DNA of 12,471 nucleotides from DASUZB01 sp036377075. GTDB lineage: Bacteria > Actinomycetota > CALGFH01. This document shows, in pieces, positions 5,478 through 12,471 of the stretch (positions are counted from its first letter, which is position 1; each line of letters begins with the position of its first letter). The translations under genes were made by a program, and so were the position numbers. Under the pieces are notes generated by a model. The model worked only from the letters and a program-made list of their open reading frames with translations, was not told where the DNA came from and made no database searches. The stretch lies in contig DASUZB010000293.1 in the NCBI GenBank assembly GCA_036377075.1, positions 1 through 12,471 on the forward strand, written 5' to 3'.

Positions 5478-8400
5478 TCAGCCCCCAGGCCCGAGCCGCA
5501 CCCGCGCCGCCCCCTCCCAGGGGGCGGCGCGGCCCTTTGCGTCGCGGAGGGCCGCCGGAGCCACCTCGGCGAGCACCGCGTCGCGGTCCCGCGCCTTGCC
5601 GCGCCGGTAGGCCCGGTCGAAGCCCTCGCGGCCGAGGGCCGCCACCGTGGCGGCGCGCACCCGCGCCAGGTCGGGATCGGCCTCGTCGGGCATCCCGCGC
5701 AGCAGCTCCGCCGTCCCGAGCAGCACCGCGGCGTGCTCGGTGTCCCCGTCGGCGAGGTCCGTCTCCGCCTGCAGCTCGATGACGCGGGCGATCACCGGCC
5801 GGTCCCTGGACGTACCCGCGCTCTCGAGCGCCCGCTCGCACCACCGCCGCGCGCCAGCGACGTCGCCGGCCGCCATGTCGACCCGTCCTCGGGACACCAG
5901 CAGCATGGCGTGCCGCTGGAAGATCGGGTGGCTGACCTCCTCGAAGCGGGCGATGGCGCCGTCGAGCAGCTCACGCGCCTCGTCGAGGCGCCCCTCGATG
6001 CGGGCCATGTCGCCGCGCACGTGCTGGATGAAGAACTTCTGGTCCTCCGCGCCGACCTCGTTCGCGATGCGCTCGGCCAGCGCCAGGTCCTCCCGTGCCG
6101 GCCCCATCTGCCCGGCCCGGACGCGCTCCCCCGCCAGCCGGATCACGATCTGCCCCACGTCCTCCCGGTCGCCGAGCCCGACGAACACCTCGCGGGCCTC
6201 CTGGAGTGCCGACATCGCCTCGTCGTGCCGTCCCTTGGTCGTGCTCAGCTCGGCGCGCGAGACCAGCACCTGGCCGAGGCCCCAGCGGTCGCCCAGCTCG
6301 CGGAACTCGCCGAGCGCGCGGTCGAACTGCCGCTCTGCCTCGTCCGCCTCGCCGAGGTTGACCAGCAGCCCGCCGACCATGGAGTGGCCCAGCGCGCGCA
6401 CCCACGGGTCGGGCTGACGGTCGAGCTTGCGGGCGAAGTCGAGGGCGGCGGGGTCGTCGTTCTGGAACAGGTGCCACATCACGTCCAGGAACGCGAGCAT
6501 CGGGTGGGAGCGGTCCGGATCGTCGGCCGGTAGGCGGTGGACGATGCCCCTGGCCTCCTCGAGGCGCTCCATCGAGCGGGCGACGTCGACGCCGCCGCTG
6601 ATCGCGATGAAGGCGCTGACGACCAGGACCCTGGCGCGCACCACCGGCGCCACCTCGCCGGGCAGCGCCAGCGCCTGCGTCGCCCAGTCGGTTGCCTCGG
6701 CGCGCAGGCTGCGCAGGAACCAGTACCAGCCGAGCGCGGCGACCAGGCGGTGGGCGAGCACGCCGTCCCGGCGGCCGACCGCCCAGCGCAGCGCCGCGTG
6801 CAGGTTGTCGCGCTCGGCCGCCAGCCGGTCCACCCAGCGCTGCTGGTCGCCGCGGCGCAGCTGCGGGTCGGCCCGCTCGGCCAGGTCGAGGAGGTAGTCG
6901 GCGTGGGCGCGCCGCACCGCCTCGTCCTCCCCGGCCTCACGGCGGCGCTCCTCGCCGTAGGCGCGCACCGTCTCCAGCATCGAGTAGCGCACCTCGCCGG
7001 CGCCCTCGCCCGCCACCACCAGGGACTTGTCCACCAGCGAGGCGAGCAGGTAGAGCACCTCGTCGGGGGCGGGGCCGTCGAGCCCGGGCCCGGCGCACAC
7101 CCGCTCGGCCGCGTCGAGGGTCCCGCCGCCGGCGAACGCCGCCAGCCGGCGCAGCAGCACCCGCTCGGCGTCGCCGAGCAGGTCCCAGCTCCAGTCGATC
7201 ACCGCGCGCAGCGTCTGGTGGCGGGGCAGGGCGGGCCGGCCGCCGTCGCCGAGCAGCCGGAAGCGGTCGTCCAGCCTGGCGGCGACCTGCTCTGGGGTGA
7301 GGGCGCGCAGCCGCGCCGCGGCGAGCTCGATCGCCAGCGGGATGCCGTCGAGCGCGCGGCAGATCCGCAGCACCGAGCCGACGGTCGCGGCGTCGACGCC
7401 GAAGCCGGGCCGTGCCGCCGCGGCGCGGTCGGCGAACAGCCGCACCGCCGGGTAGCGCAGCGCCTCGTCCGGCTCGGCGCCGTCGTCGGGGAGCGCCAGC
7501 GGCGCGACCGGGTGCAGCACCTCGCCCGTGATCCCGAGCGGCTCGCGGCTGGTGGCCAGCACCCGGATCCCGGGGCAGCGGGCGAGCAGCAGGTCGGCCA
7601 GGGCGGCGGCGTCGGCGACCAGGTGCTCGCAGTTGTCGAGCACCAGCAGCAGCCGCTTGTCGGCGAGCGCCTCGACGAGGCGGTCGGCGGGCGCGGTGGC
7701 ACCGGCGCCGCGCGGCGCCAGCAGCGCGATCTCCCGTGCGCCCAGCAGCGCCAGCACCGCCTGCGGCAGGTCGGCCGGGTCGACCACGGAGCCGAGCTCC
7801 ACCATCCAGACCCCGTTGGGCATGCGGTCGACCAGCCGCACGGCGGCCTCGCTCGCGAGCCTGGTCTTCCCCGCCCCGCCCGGCCCGGTGAGGGTCACCA
7901 GGCGGGCGCCGGCGAAGACCCCGGTGATGCGGGCGATGTCGTCGTCGCGGCCGACGAAGCTGGTGATCTGGGAGCGGAGGTTGGTGCGGGCGGACCCCGC
8001 GGGCCAGGGGTCGGCCGCCGCCGGACCGGTCGGCTCCCCCGGCGCCCCTGGCTGATCGGCGGCACCGCCCACCGGCGCCGTGGCCTCGCCGCGGAGCACC
8101 GCCAGGTGGACCGCCTGCAGCTCCCCGGAGGGGTCGACGCCGAGTTCGTCGGCGAGCCGCCCGCGCAGCCGCTCGTACACCGTCAGCGCCTCGGCCTGCC
8201 GGCCGGCCCGGGCCAGGGCGCGCATGAGCTGGCCGTGCAACCGCTCGCGGCGGGGGTGCATCGTGACCAGCTCGTCCAGCTCGGCGACCAGGCCCTCGCC
8301 CGCGCCGCCGGCGAGGTCGGCCTCGATGCGGTCCTCCAGCGCGCCGAGCCGCAGCGCCTCCAGCCGCACGGCGGCGGGCTCGGCGAAACCGGCCTCCGCC

Positions 8401-8819
8401 GCGTCGGCCAGCGCCGGTCCCCGCCACAGCGCCAGCGCCCCCCGCAGCGTGGCCGCCGCCTGCCGCGGGTCGCGGCGCAGCTCCTCCCTTCCGGCCTGGG
8501 CCAGCGCCTCGAACCGGACCGCGTCGACGGCCTCCGCGTCCAGCGCCAGTCGGTAGCCGGCGGGGTGCGACCCGACCACGTCGGGCAGCAGCCGCCGCAG
8601 GCGGGAGAGGAGCGACTGCAACGCGTTGGCGGCGTTCGCCGGCGGCTCCTCGCCCCAGACCGCGTCGACCAGCTGGCTGGTGAGCACCACCCGGTCGGGG
8701 TCCAGCGCGAGCCGCACCAGCAGGGTGCGCAGCCGGGGCCCGACGACCTCCACGGGCTCGCCGAAGCCGACCCGCACCTCCAGCGGGCCCAGGATGCCGA
8801 TGCGCACGTCGCTGGCCAT
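5478..8819 (-). CDS. AfsR-like SARP transcriptional regulator with NB-ARC ATPase and TPR domains
   Basis: A 1113-residue multidomain regulator. Residues 5-95 form an OmpR-like winged-helix DNA-binding domain (RIGILGPLEVRV...LVDAVWGEEPP...LQSLLSRLRRLL). Residues about 97-245 are the bacterial transcriptional activator domain that defines SARPs. After a Pro/Gly/Ala linker, an NB-ARC/STAND ATPase follows, with Walker A GPGGAGKT (312-319), Walker B LLLVLDN (390-396) and LATSREPL (421-428). The C-terminal half, from about 620, is rich in TPR-like helical repeats. AfsR of Streptomyces has this order; such proteins switch on antibiotic or export genes after an ATP-dependent signal. ATG at 8819 matches the usual SARP start, though no strong ribosome site is seen. 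The gene is convergent with drrB and 56 bp downstream of the response regulator on the same strand, so it may be read from the same operon. Its last codons contain a strong hairpin. Confidence 0.94.
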   Translation of the reverse strand: MASDVRIGILGPLEVRVGFGEPVEVVGPRLRTLLVRLALDPDRVVLTSQLVDAVWGEEPPANAANALQSLLSRLRRLLPDVVGSHPAGYRLALDAEAVDAVRFEALAQAGREELRRDPRQAAATLRGALALWRGPALADAAEAGFAEPAAVRLEALRLGALEDRIEADLAGGAGEGLVAELDELVTMHPRRERLHGQLMRALARAGRQAEALTVYERLRGRLADELGVDPSGELQAVHLAVLRGEATAPVGGAADQPGAPGEPTGPAAADPWPAGSARTNLRSQITSFVGRDDDIARITGVFAGARLVTLTGPGGAGKTRLASEAAVRLVDRMPNGVWMVELGSVVDPADLPQAVLALLGAREIALLAPRGAGATAPADRLVEALADKRLLLVLDNCEHLVADAAALADLLLARCPGIRVLATSREPLGITGEVLHPVAPLALPDDGAEPDEALRYPAVRLFADRAAAARPGFGVDAATVGSVLRICRALDGIPLAIELAAARLRALTPEQVAARLDDRFRLLGDGGRPALPRHQTLRAVIDWSWDLLGDAERVLLRRLAAFAGGGTLDAAERVCAGPGLDGPAPDEVLYLLASLVDKSLVVAGEGAGEVRYSMLETVRAYGEERRREAGEDEAVRRAHADYLLDLAERADPQLRRGDQQRWVDRLAAERDNLHAALRWAVGRRDGVLAHRLVAALGWYWFLRSLRAEATDWATQALALPGEVAPVVRARVLVVSAFIAISGGVDVARSMERLEEARGIVHRLPADDPDRSHPMLAFLDVMWHLFQNDDPAALDFARKLDRQPDPWVRALGHSMVGGLLVNLGEADEAERQFDRALGEFRELGDRWGLGQVLVSRAELSTTKGRHDEAMSALQEAREVFVGLGDREDVGQIVIRLAGERVRAGQMGPAREDLALAERIANEVGAEDQKFFIQHVRGDMARIEGRLDEARELLDGAIARFEEVSHPIFQRHAMLLVSRGRVDMAAGDVAGARRWCERALESAGTSRDRPVIARVIELQAETDLADGDTEHAAVLLGTAELLRGMPDEADPDLARVRAATVAALGREGFDRAYRRGKARDRDAVLAEVAPAALRDAKGRAAPWEGAARVRLGPGG
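5502..5532 (+). terminator. Very strong hairpin, likely drrAB terminator inside the convergent regulator gene
   Basis: A perfect 13-bp GC stem (5502-5514 with 5520-5532; core CGCGCCGCCCCC and its complement) has a 5-nt loop TCCCA. It starts 34 nt after the drrB stop and is followed on the plus strand by CCCTTTG, a short T-run. It sits within the final codons of the AfsR-like gene (about residues 1096-1106), because the two stop codons are only 10 bp apart. On the minus strand the same stem would form in the regulator mRNA just before its stop codon. Confidence 0.65.
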
Positions 8820-8840
8820 GCCGGTAATTCTGCCTGCTCG

Positions 8841-8850
8841 CCGTGCCAGC
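8841..8850 (+). promoter_or_regulatory. Single copy of the drrA-upstream repeat unit, next to the SARP start
   Basis: CCGTGCCAGC here equals the first 10 bases of the 11-bp unit at 3560-3570 and 3582-3592. It lies 21 bp upstream of the SARP start codon, in the short gap after the response regulator gene. It reads on the plus strand, opposite to SARP transcription, and neighbouring 11-bp blocks do not match, so it is not a tandem array. It could be an autoregulatory half-site or chance. Confidence 0.25.
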
Positions 8851-8857
8851 CGGGAGA

Positions 8858-8875
8858 CGGGCGCCGCCGCGCCCG
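8858..8875 (-). terminator. Short GC hairpin between response regulator and SARP genes
   Basis: CGGGCGC (8858-8864) and GCGCCCG (8869-8875) form a 7-bp stem with a 4-nt loop, directly adjoining the response regulator TAG stop. No T-tract follows in the transcribed direction. It may give partial termination, lowering SARP expression relative to the upstream operon, or protect an mRNA 3' end. Confidence 0.4.
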
Positions 8876-9481
8876 CTACAGCCAGCCCTTCTCCTCGGCG
8901 ATGCGCAGCGCCTCGAGGCGGCTGCCCGCACGCGTCTTGCGGATCGCGGCGGAGAGGTGGTTGCGCACGGTCCCCTCGGAGAGGTGCAGGTGGGCAGCGA
9001 TGGCGGCGGCGCTGGCGCCGCCGCGGGCGGCGGCGAGCACCTCCCGCTCGCGCTGCGACAGCGGGCTGGCGCCCTCGGCGAGGGCGGCGGCAGCCAGCCC
9101 AGGGTCGACGGTCCGCTGGCCGGCGGCGGCGCGACGGATCGCGCCGGCCAGCTCGGAGGCGGGCCCGTCCTTGACCAGGAAGCCGTAGGCGCCGCTGTCC
9201 ATCGCCCTGCGCAGGTAGCCCGGCCGGCCGAAGGTGGTGAGGATCAGCGCCCGGCAGGCGGGCAGGGCGTCCCGCAGGGCCGCCGCGGCGGCGAGCCCGT
9301 CCATGCCGGGCATCTCGATGTCGAGCAGGGCCACGTCCGGCCGGTGCTCGAGGGCGGCGGCGACCACCTCGTCGCCGCGGCTCACCTGGGCGACCACCTC
9401 GATGTCCGGTTGCAGCGACAGCAGGGCCGCCAGGGCGCCGCGCACCATGCCCTGGTCCTCTGCCAGCAGGACGCTGATCAC
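8876..9481 (-). CDS. NarL/FixJ-family response regulator
   Basis: A 201-residue DNA-binding response regulator, the output of the adjacent kinase. The receiver domain has acidic pocket E8-D9, phospho-acceptor D54 in DVALLDIEMPGMDG, T82 and K104. The LuxR-type helix-turn-helix starts at LSQREREVL (about 142-150) and contains SEGTVRNHLSAAIRKT, the DNA-recognition helix region. The sequence resembles the DesR/YvfU group. The start is GTG at 9481, overlapping the kinase TGA in a GTGA arrangement, so the two are translationally coupled. Its likely targets are its own operon's promoter and perhaps the SARP gene just downstream; the sequence does not prove this. Confidence 0.93.
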   Translation of the reverse strand: MISVLLAEDQGMVRGALAALLSLQPDIEVVAQVSRGDEVVAAALEHRPDVALLDIEMPGMDGLAAAAALRDALPACRALILTTFGRPGYLRRAMDSGAYGFLVKDGPASELAGAIRRAAAGQRTVDPGLAAAALAEGASPLSQREREVLAAARGGASAAAIAAHLHLSEGTVRNHLSAAIRKTRAGSRLEALRIAEEKGWL

Positions 9482-10632
9482 CCGGCGGGCACCTCGACGC
9501 GGAGCTGGAAGCCGCCCTCGGGGCGCGGGCCCGCCTGCAGGCGGCCGCCGCTGCCGGCCACCCGCTCCGCCAGGCCGGCGAGGCCGCTGCCGCCCGAGCC
9601 GTTGCCGCCGGACGGGCTGCCTCGCCGCAGCGGGTCGGCCCCGGCGCCGTCGTCGGCGATCACCACCGCGACGCGGTCACCGTCGCGCTCGAAGCCGACC
9701 CGGCAGGTCGCGGCGCCGCTGTGGCGCAGCACGTTGGTGGTCCCCTCGCGGACCGCCCAGCCGAGCGCCTCCTGCACCGGCTCGGGCAGGTCGCGCGGCG
9801 GTTCCTCGACGGTGGCCCGCACGCCGGCGGCGTCGAGGGCGGCGCGGGCGCCGGCCAGCTCCGCGGCGAGGGCGACGCGCCGGTAGCCGCCGACCGCCTC
9901 GCGGACCTCCGCGAGCGAGCGCCGTGCCACCTGCTCGATCTCGCGCACCTCGGTGGCGGCCCGCACGGGGTCGGTCTCGAGCAACCCGCCGGCCAGCTCG
10001 CTCTTGAGGACGATCACCGAGAGGCTGTGGCCGAGCAGGTCGTGCAGGTCGCGGGAGAAGCGCAGGCGCTCGTCCGCGACCGCCATGCGGGCCAGCTCGT
10101 CCTGTGCCCGCCTGAGCCGGACGTTGAGCCCGATGATGTGGAAGAAGCCGAGCATGCCGAAGCCGGAGATCCCGGTCTGCAGGCAGTTGAGGGAGACCGT
10201 GCTCGGCGGCAGCCCCTGCCACAGCGACAGGCCTCCCGTCAGGACGACGGTCAGCGCGACGGCGCGCGCTGCCCGCCGCCGGGGGTAGGCGGCGGGCACC
10301 GCCAGGGCCACGAAGGTCAGCAGGCCGATCCACCTGCCGGGGAAGCGCCCGACCACCAGGGTGACGATGATCGCCAGGATGACCAGGATGGCCACGCCCC
10401 TACCGGGCAGCGGCGTGTCCGACGGCGGCCGCACCACCACGTACACGTAGGCCGCGACCACCAGGGCCAGCAGCGCGAGCTGCAGCGCGAGCCGGCTGCC
10501 AGGCTGCGGCGCGCGGATCACTCCGGGCAGGTCGAAGATGAGGTAGACGATCCAGAACAGCGTGCCGACGTGCCAGTAGACGCGCTGGCGCCTGCTCGGC
10601 TGGGCCGTCCCGAAGTCGAAGTCGCGGTCCAT
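9478..10632 (-). CDS. DesK/NarX-type sensor histidine kinase with multipass membrane sensor
   Basis: A 384-residue kinase. The N-terminal 170 residues hold 5-6 TM segments (roughly 18-38, 48-67, 79-95, 101-116, 123-138, 154-170) with almost no extracellular domain, so it should sense a membrane state or a membrane-embedded ligand. The HisKA_3 dimerisation domain has RFSRDLHDLLGHSLSVI with phospho-acceptor His197. The HATPase domain shows N-box REGTTNVLRHSG (Asn300), G1 motif ADDGAGA (about 326-332) and a G2 motif GSGLAGLAERV after a Gly/Ser-rich lid. I chose ATG 10632, preceded by GGGAAGAGGG; GTG 10659 in the same frame would add nine residues. The stop overlaps the response regulator start. 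The ABC permease gene lies 46 bp upstream. The order ATPase-permease-kinase-regulator matches yvfRSTU of Bacillus subtilis. Confidence 0.92.
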   Translation of the reverse strand: MDRDFDFGTAQPSRRQRVYWHVGTLFWIVYLIFDLPGVIRAPQPGSRLALQLALLALVVAAYVYVVVRPPSDTPLPGRGVAILVILAIIVTLVVGRFPGRWIGLLTFVALAVPAAYPRRRAARAVALTVVLTGGLSLWQGLPPSTVSLNCLQTGISGFGMLGFFHIIGLNVRLRRAQDELARMAVADERLRFSRDLHDLLGHSLSVIVLKSELAGGLLETDPVRAATEVREIEQVARRSLAEVREAVGGYRRVALAAELAGARAALDAAGVRATVEEPPRDLPEPVQEALGWAVREGTTNVLRHSGAATCRVGFERDGDRVAVVIADDGAGADPLRRGSPSGGNGSGGSGLAGLAERVAGSGGRLQAGPRPEGGFQLRVEVPAG

Positions 10633-10678
10633 CGTCCCTCTTCCCGAACGCTCGGTCACAGTATTCCCGGCGCTGCCG

Positions 10679-11416
10679 TCAGGCGCGCGCCTCGTCGCGG
10701 CGGTAGCGCCACACGGCCAGGGCGGCGAAGGCGGCGCCGTAGGCGAGCAGGACGAGCCCGTCGGCCAGCACCGGCGCCTGGCCCGCCACCGCGCGCCAGC
10801 CGAGGTCGGCCAGGTGGTAGCCGGGCAGCAGGTGGGCGATCTGGCGCATGGTGTCGGGCATCCGCGCGGTCGGGATCCACATCCCGCCGAGCAGCGACAG
10901 CACCAGCGCGCTGACCACCGTCACCGGCTGCGCGGTGTCGGCGTCGAACAGGTAGCCGATCACCACCCCGAGCGCGGCGAACGGCAGCGTCCCGAGCCAC
11001 ATCAGCAGCACCAGCTCGGCCCAGGCGCCCGCGCCGAGGCGGACCGGGCCGGCGATGAACCCGGTCGCCCCCACCAGCAGGATCGAGGGCAGCGCGATGG
11101 CCATCGCCGCCAGCGCCTTGACCGCCAGGTAGCCCCACGACGGCAGCGGGGTGACCCGCAGCAGCCTCGTCCAGCCGCCGGCCCGTTCCGCCGCGAGGCG
11201 CGCCCCGCCCATGAACAGGACCGCCAGCATCGCGCTGTAGGCGGCCATCGACACCATGAAGAAGCTGGTCACACCGGTGCCGCGCACCGCGCGGCCGTCG
11301 TCACCCAGCTTGCCGAACAGCAGGTAGAAGCCGACGGGCACGGCCAGGGCGAGGATCACGTAGCGCCGGTTGCGCAGCACGCGCAGGATCTCGGTTCGCA
11401 GGTAGGTGCGCATCAT
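10679..11416 (-). CDS. ABC-2 type transporter permease (YvfS-like)
   Basis: A 245-residue membrane subunit with about six TM segments: an early one near RRYVILALAVPVGFYLLFG, then SFFMVSMAAYSAMLAVLFMGG, and further hydrophobic stretches. The late motif GMWIPTARMPDTMRQIAHLLPGY is typical of ABC-2 permeases of antibiotic or multidrug exporters. It starts ATGATG; the first ATG (11416) overlaps the ATPase TGA by four bases, and GGAGG lies 4 nt upstream of the first ATG (7 nt of the second), so either could be used. The open frame extends upstream across the ATPase gene, but that extension is not real. It works with the ATPase encoded just before it; substrate unknown, perhaps the same compound the kinase senses. 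Confidence 0.92.
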   Translation of the reverse strand: MMRTYLRTEILRVLRNRRYVILALAVPVGFYLLFGKLGDDGRAVRGTGVTSFFMVSMAAYSAMLAVLFMGGARLAAERAGGWTRLLRVTPLPSWGYLAVKALAAMAIALPSILLVGATGFIAGPVRLGAGAWAELVLLMWLGTLPFAALGVVIGYLFDADTAQPVTVVSALVLSLLGGMWIPTARMPDTMRQIAHLLPGYHLADLGWRAVAGQAPVLADGLVLLAYGAAFAALAVWRYRRDEARA

Positions 11417-12315
11417 CGCTCCTCCGGGGCTTCGTTGGTGAGCGTCAGGAAGGCCTGCTCCAGGTCGGCGCCGGTGACCTCGAGGTCGCGGACCTCGACG
11501 CCGCTGGCGAACAGGGCGCGGACGGTCGCGTCGGCGTCGGCGGACTCCAGCAGCACCGAGTCGCCGTGCCGCTCGAGGCCGCGCACACCGGGCAGGCTGC
11601 GGAGCAGGCCGTCGTGGGCGCCGGCGACGGTGGCCCTGACGCGGCGGGTGCCGGCGTGGGCCTTGATCGCGGTGGCCGGCCCGTCGGCGGCCACCCGGCC
11701 GCCGACCAGGACCACGACGCGGTCGGCGTGGTCGTCGGCCTCCTCCAGGTAGTGGGTGGCGAACAGCACGGTCGCACCGCGGTCGGCGAGCTGGCGCGCG
11801 CCGCGCCAGAACGCCTGGCGGGCCTGCACGTCCATGCCGACCGTCGGCTCGTCGAGGAAGAGCAGCTCCGGAGCGCCGGCGATCGCCAGGGCGTAGCGCA
11901 CCCGCTGCGCCTGGCCGCCGGACAGCCGCTCCACCCTGCGGCCGGCGATCGCCGTAAGGCCGGCCAGGTCGAGGATCTCGTCGAGCGGTCCCGGCGCCGG
12001 GTACAGGTCGTGCACGAGCCTGACCAGCTCGGCCACGGTCGCGCCCTCCGGCAGGTTGCCGTGCTGCAGCATGGCGCCGACCCGCCCGGCGGCGGTGGCC
12101 TCGTGCGGGCTGCCGCCGAACAGCTCCGCCCGGCCGGCGTCCGGGCGCAGCAGGCCGAGCATCACGCCGACGGTGGTGGTCTTGCCGGCCCCGTTCGGGC
12201 CGAGCAGGGCGACCGTCTCGCCCCTGCGGATCTGGAAGCTCGCGCCGTCCAGCGCGGTCACCTCGCCGTAGCGCTTGACCACCCCGTCGACCCGAACGGC
12301 CACGTCGCTGGCCAT
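11413..12315 (-). CDS. ABC transporter ATP-binding protein (YvfR-like)
   Basis: A 300-residue ATPase of the CcmA/multidrug-export type. It has Walker A GPNGAGKT (39-46), Q-loop Q84, signature LSGGQAQR (131-138), Walker B LLFLDEPTVGMD (151-162) and a normal H-loop His188 in FATHYLEEAD. This contrasts with the DrrA-like protein in this window, which has Gln at that place, so the two exporters belong to different subgroups. A C-terminal region of about 80 residues ends in the DLEQAFLTLT motif. ATG 12315 is chosen because GGGGGA lies 6 nt upstream; ATG 12321 would add two residues, and the frame stays open to 12372. First gene of a five-gene minus-strand run ending with the SARP regulator. Two dyads lie upstream. 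Confidence 0.92.
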   Translation of the reverse strand: MASDVAVRVDGVVKRYGEVTALDGASFQIRRGETVALLGPNGAGKTTTVGVMLGLLRPDAGRAELFGGSPHEATAAGRVGAMLQHGNLPEGATVAELVRLVHDLYPAPGPLDEILDLAGLTAIAGRRVERLSGGQAQRVRYALAIAGAPELLFLDEPTVGMDVQARQAFWRGARQLADRGATVLFATHYLEEADDHADRVVVLVGGRVAADGPATAIKAHAGTRRVRATVAGAHDGLLRSLPGVRGLERHGDSVLLESADADATVRALFASGVEVRDLEVTGADLEQAFLTLTNEAPEER

Positions 12316-12344
12316 GCCCATCCCCCGTTCCGGTTCGGTCCCCA

Positions 12345-12370
12345 GGGCGGTCCGCGACCGCGGACCGCCC
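12345..12370. promoter_or_regulatory. 26-bp perfect dyad upstream of the ABC/two-component operon
   Basis: GGGCGGTCCGCG (12345-12356) and CGCGGACCGCCC (12359-12370) are perfect 12-bp complements around a 2-bp centre. The dyad lies 29 bp upstream of the ATPase start codon. On the minus strand a -10-like TACGCT (complement of 12383-12388) would put the transcription start at the edge of the dyad, so the dyad would either be an operator just downstream of the start or a leader structure. No T-tract follows it. With a 2-nt centre the RNA hairpin would be strained at the tip, which slightly favours a protein-binding site. Role inferred. Confidence 0.5.
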
Positions 12371-12429
12371 ACCGACCGGGTCAGCGTAGGAACGGGCAGG
12401 GAGGCTGGCCGTGCCCGGTGTCACGACTT

Positions 12430-12451
12430 GACCATGAGGTCTGTCATGGTC
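12430..12451. promoter_or_regulatory. 22-bp operator-like inverted repeat near the right edge
   Basis: GACCATGA (12430-12437) and TCATGGTC (12444-12451) are perfect 8-bp arms with a 6-bp spacer. The size and spacing resemble operators of dimeric repressors such as TetR or MarR proteins. It is 114 bp upstream of the ATPase start. It also holds a possible plus-strand start, ATG at 12446 with GAGG 6 nt before it, so it may control a divergent gene beyond the window. No regulator of these families is in view. Confidence 0.45.
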
Positions 12452-12471
12452 GCCCTACGGAAACGGGGGGG

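Noticed and set aside
6537..9188. 883-codon plus-strand open frame opposite the SARP gene
   Set aside because: Low-complexity translation without motifs, while the minus frame shows a full SARP-NB-ARC-TPR protein.
9721..11752. Plus-strand open frames opposite the kinase and ABC genes
   Set aside because: His/Gln/Arg/Pro-rich shadows; the minus strand carries complete motif sets.
11417..12424. Upstream extension of the ABC-2 permease frame to 581 residues
   Set aside because: The extension is an out-of-frame reading of the ATPase gene. The permease starts at the ATGA overlap with a GGAGG site.
12446..12471. Possible plus-strand gene start, reading MVALRKRG
   Set aside because: Only eight codons are visible, so it cannot be supported as a gene, although a GAGG lies at good spacing.
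1..12471. CRISPR arrays, insertion sequences, integrase genes, attachment sites and riboswitches
   Set aside because: I looked for spaced repeats, transposase motifs, terminal inverted repeats and direct duplications at the tRNA and saw none.

Overview
The DNA is very GC-rich, with third codon positions almost all G or C. It carries an actinobacterial-type EF-Tu N-terminus, an AfsR-like SARP-NB-ARC-TPR regulator, a DrrAB-type drug exporter and a DesK/NarL-type two-component system. This points to an Actinomycetota chromosome, probably a soil or specialised-metabolite lineage; I cannot name the genus. Only a few gene pairs are separated by more than 100 bp.

Layout. Positions 1-354 (minus strand): tRNA-Met(CAU) followed by the first 46 codons of tuf, which runs off the left edge. 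Positions 355-646: non-coding, with a long inverted repeat next to the stop of the following gene. Positions 647-2563 (minus): a family 2 processive glycosyltransferase of the cellulose-synthase type with a C-terminal PilZ (c-di-GMP receptor) domain. Positions 2702-3418 (plus): a TauE/SafE-type membrane permease, divergent from the synthase and followed by a GC hairpin. Positions 3687-5467 (plus): a drrAB-like ABC exporter pair with overlapping stop and start codons. Positions 5478-8819 (minus): a 1113-residue AfsR-like regulator, convergent with drrB. Positions 8876-12315 (minus): ABC ATPase, ABC-2 permease, sensor kinase and NarL-type response regulator, in that transcription order. This matches the Bacillus yvfRSTU arrangement, and the AfsR-like gene follows 56 bp after the response regulator.

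How the parts may work together (inference). The kinase and regulator probably sense a compound or membrane stress and control their own exporter operon. The AfsR-like gene is on the same strand directly downstream and could be co-transcribed. The best regulatory clue is at 3560-3592, upstream of drrA: three tandem 11-bp units (two identical, the middle one 8/11). That is the period of SARP binding sites. Ten of the 11 bases recur between the response regulator and the SARP gene. A simple reading is that the SARP regulator controls drrAB and possibly itself, linking two exporters to one sensory cascade. Two clear dyads (12345-12370 and 12430-12451) lie upstream of the exporter/two-component operon and look like operator or leader structures.

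Limits. All protein families here are known. What may be new is the regulatory wiring, not a new enzyme class. Many long open frames antisense to these genes are GC-bias artefacts and were left out.
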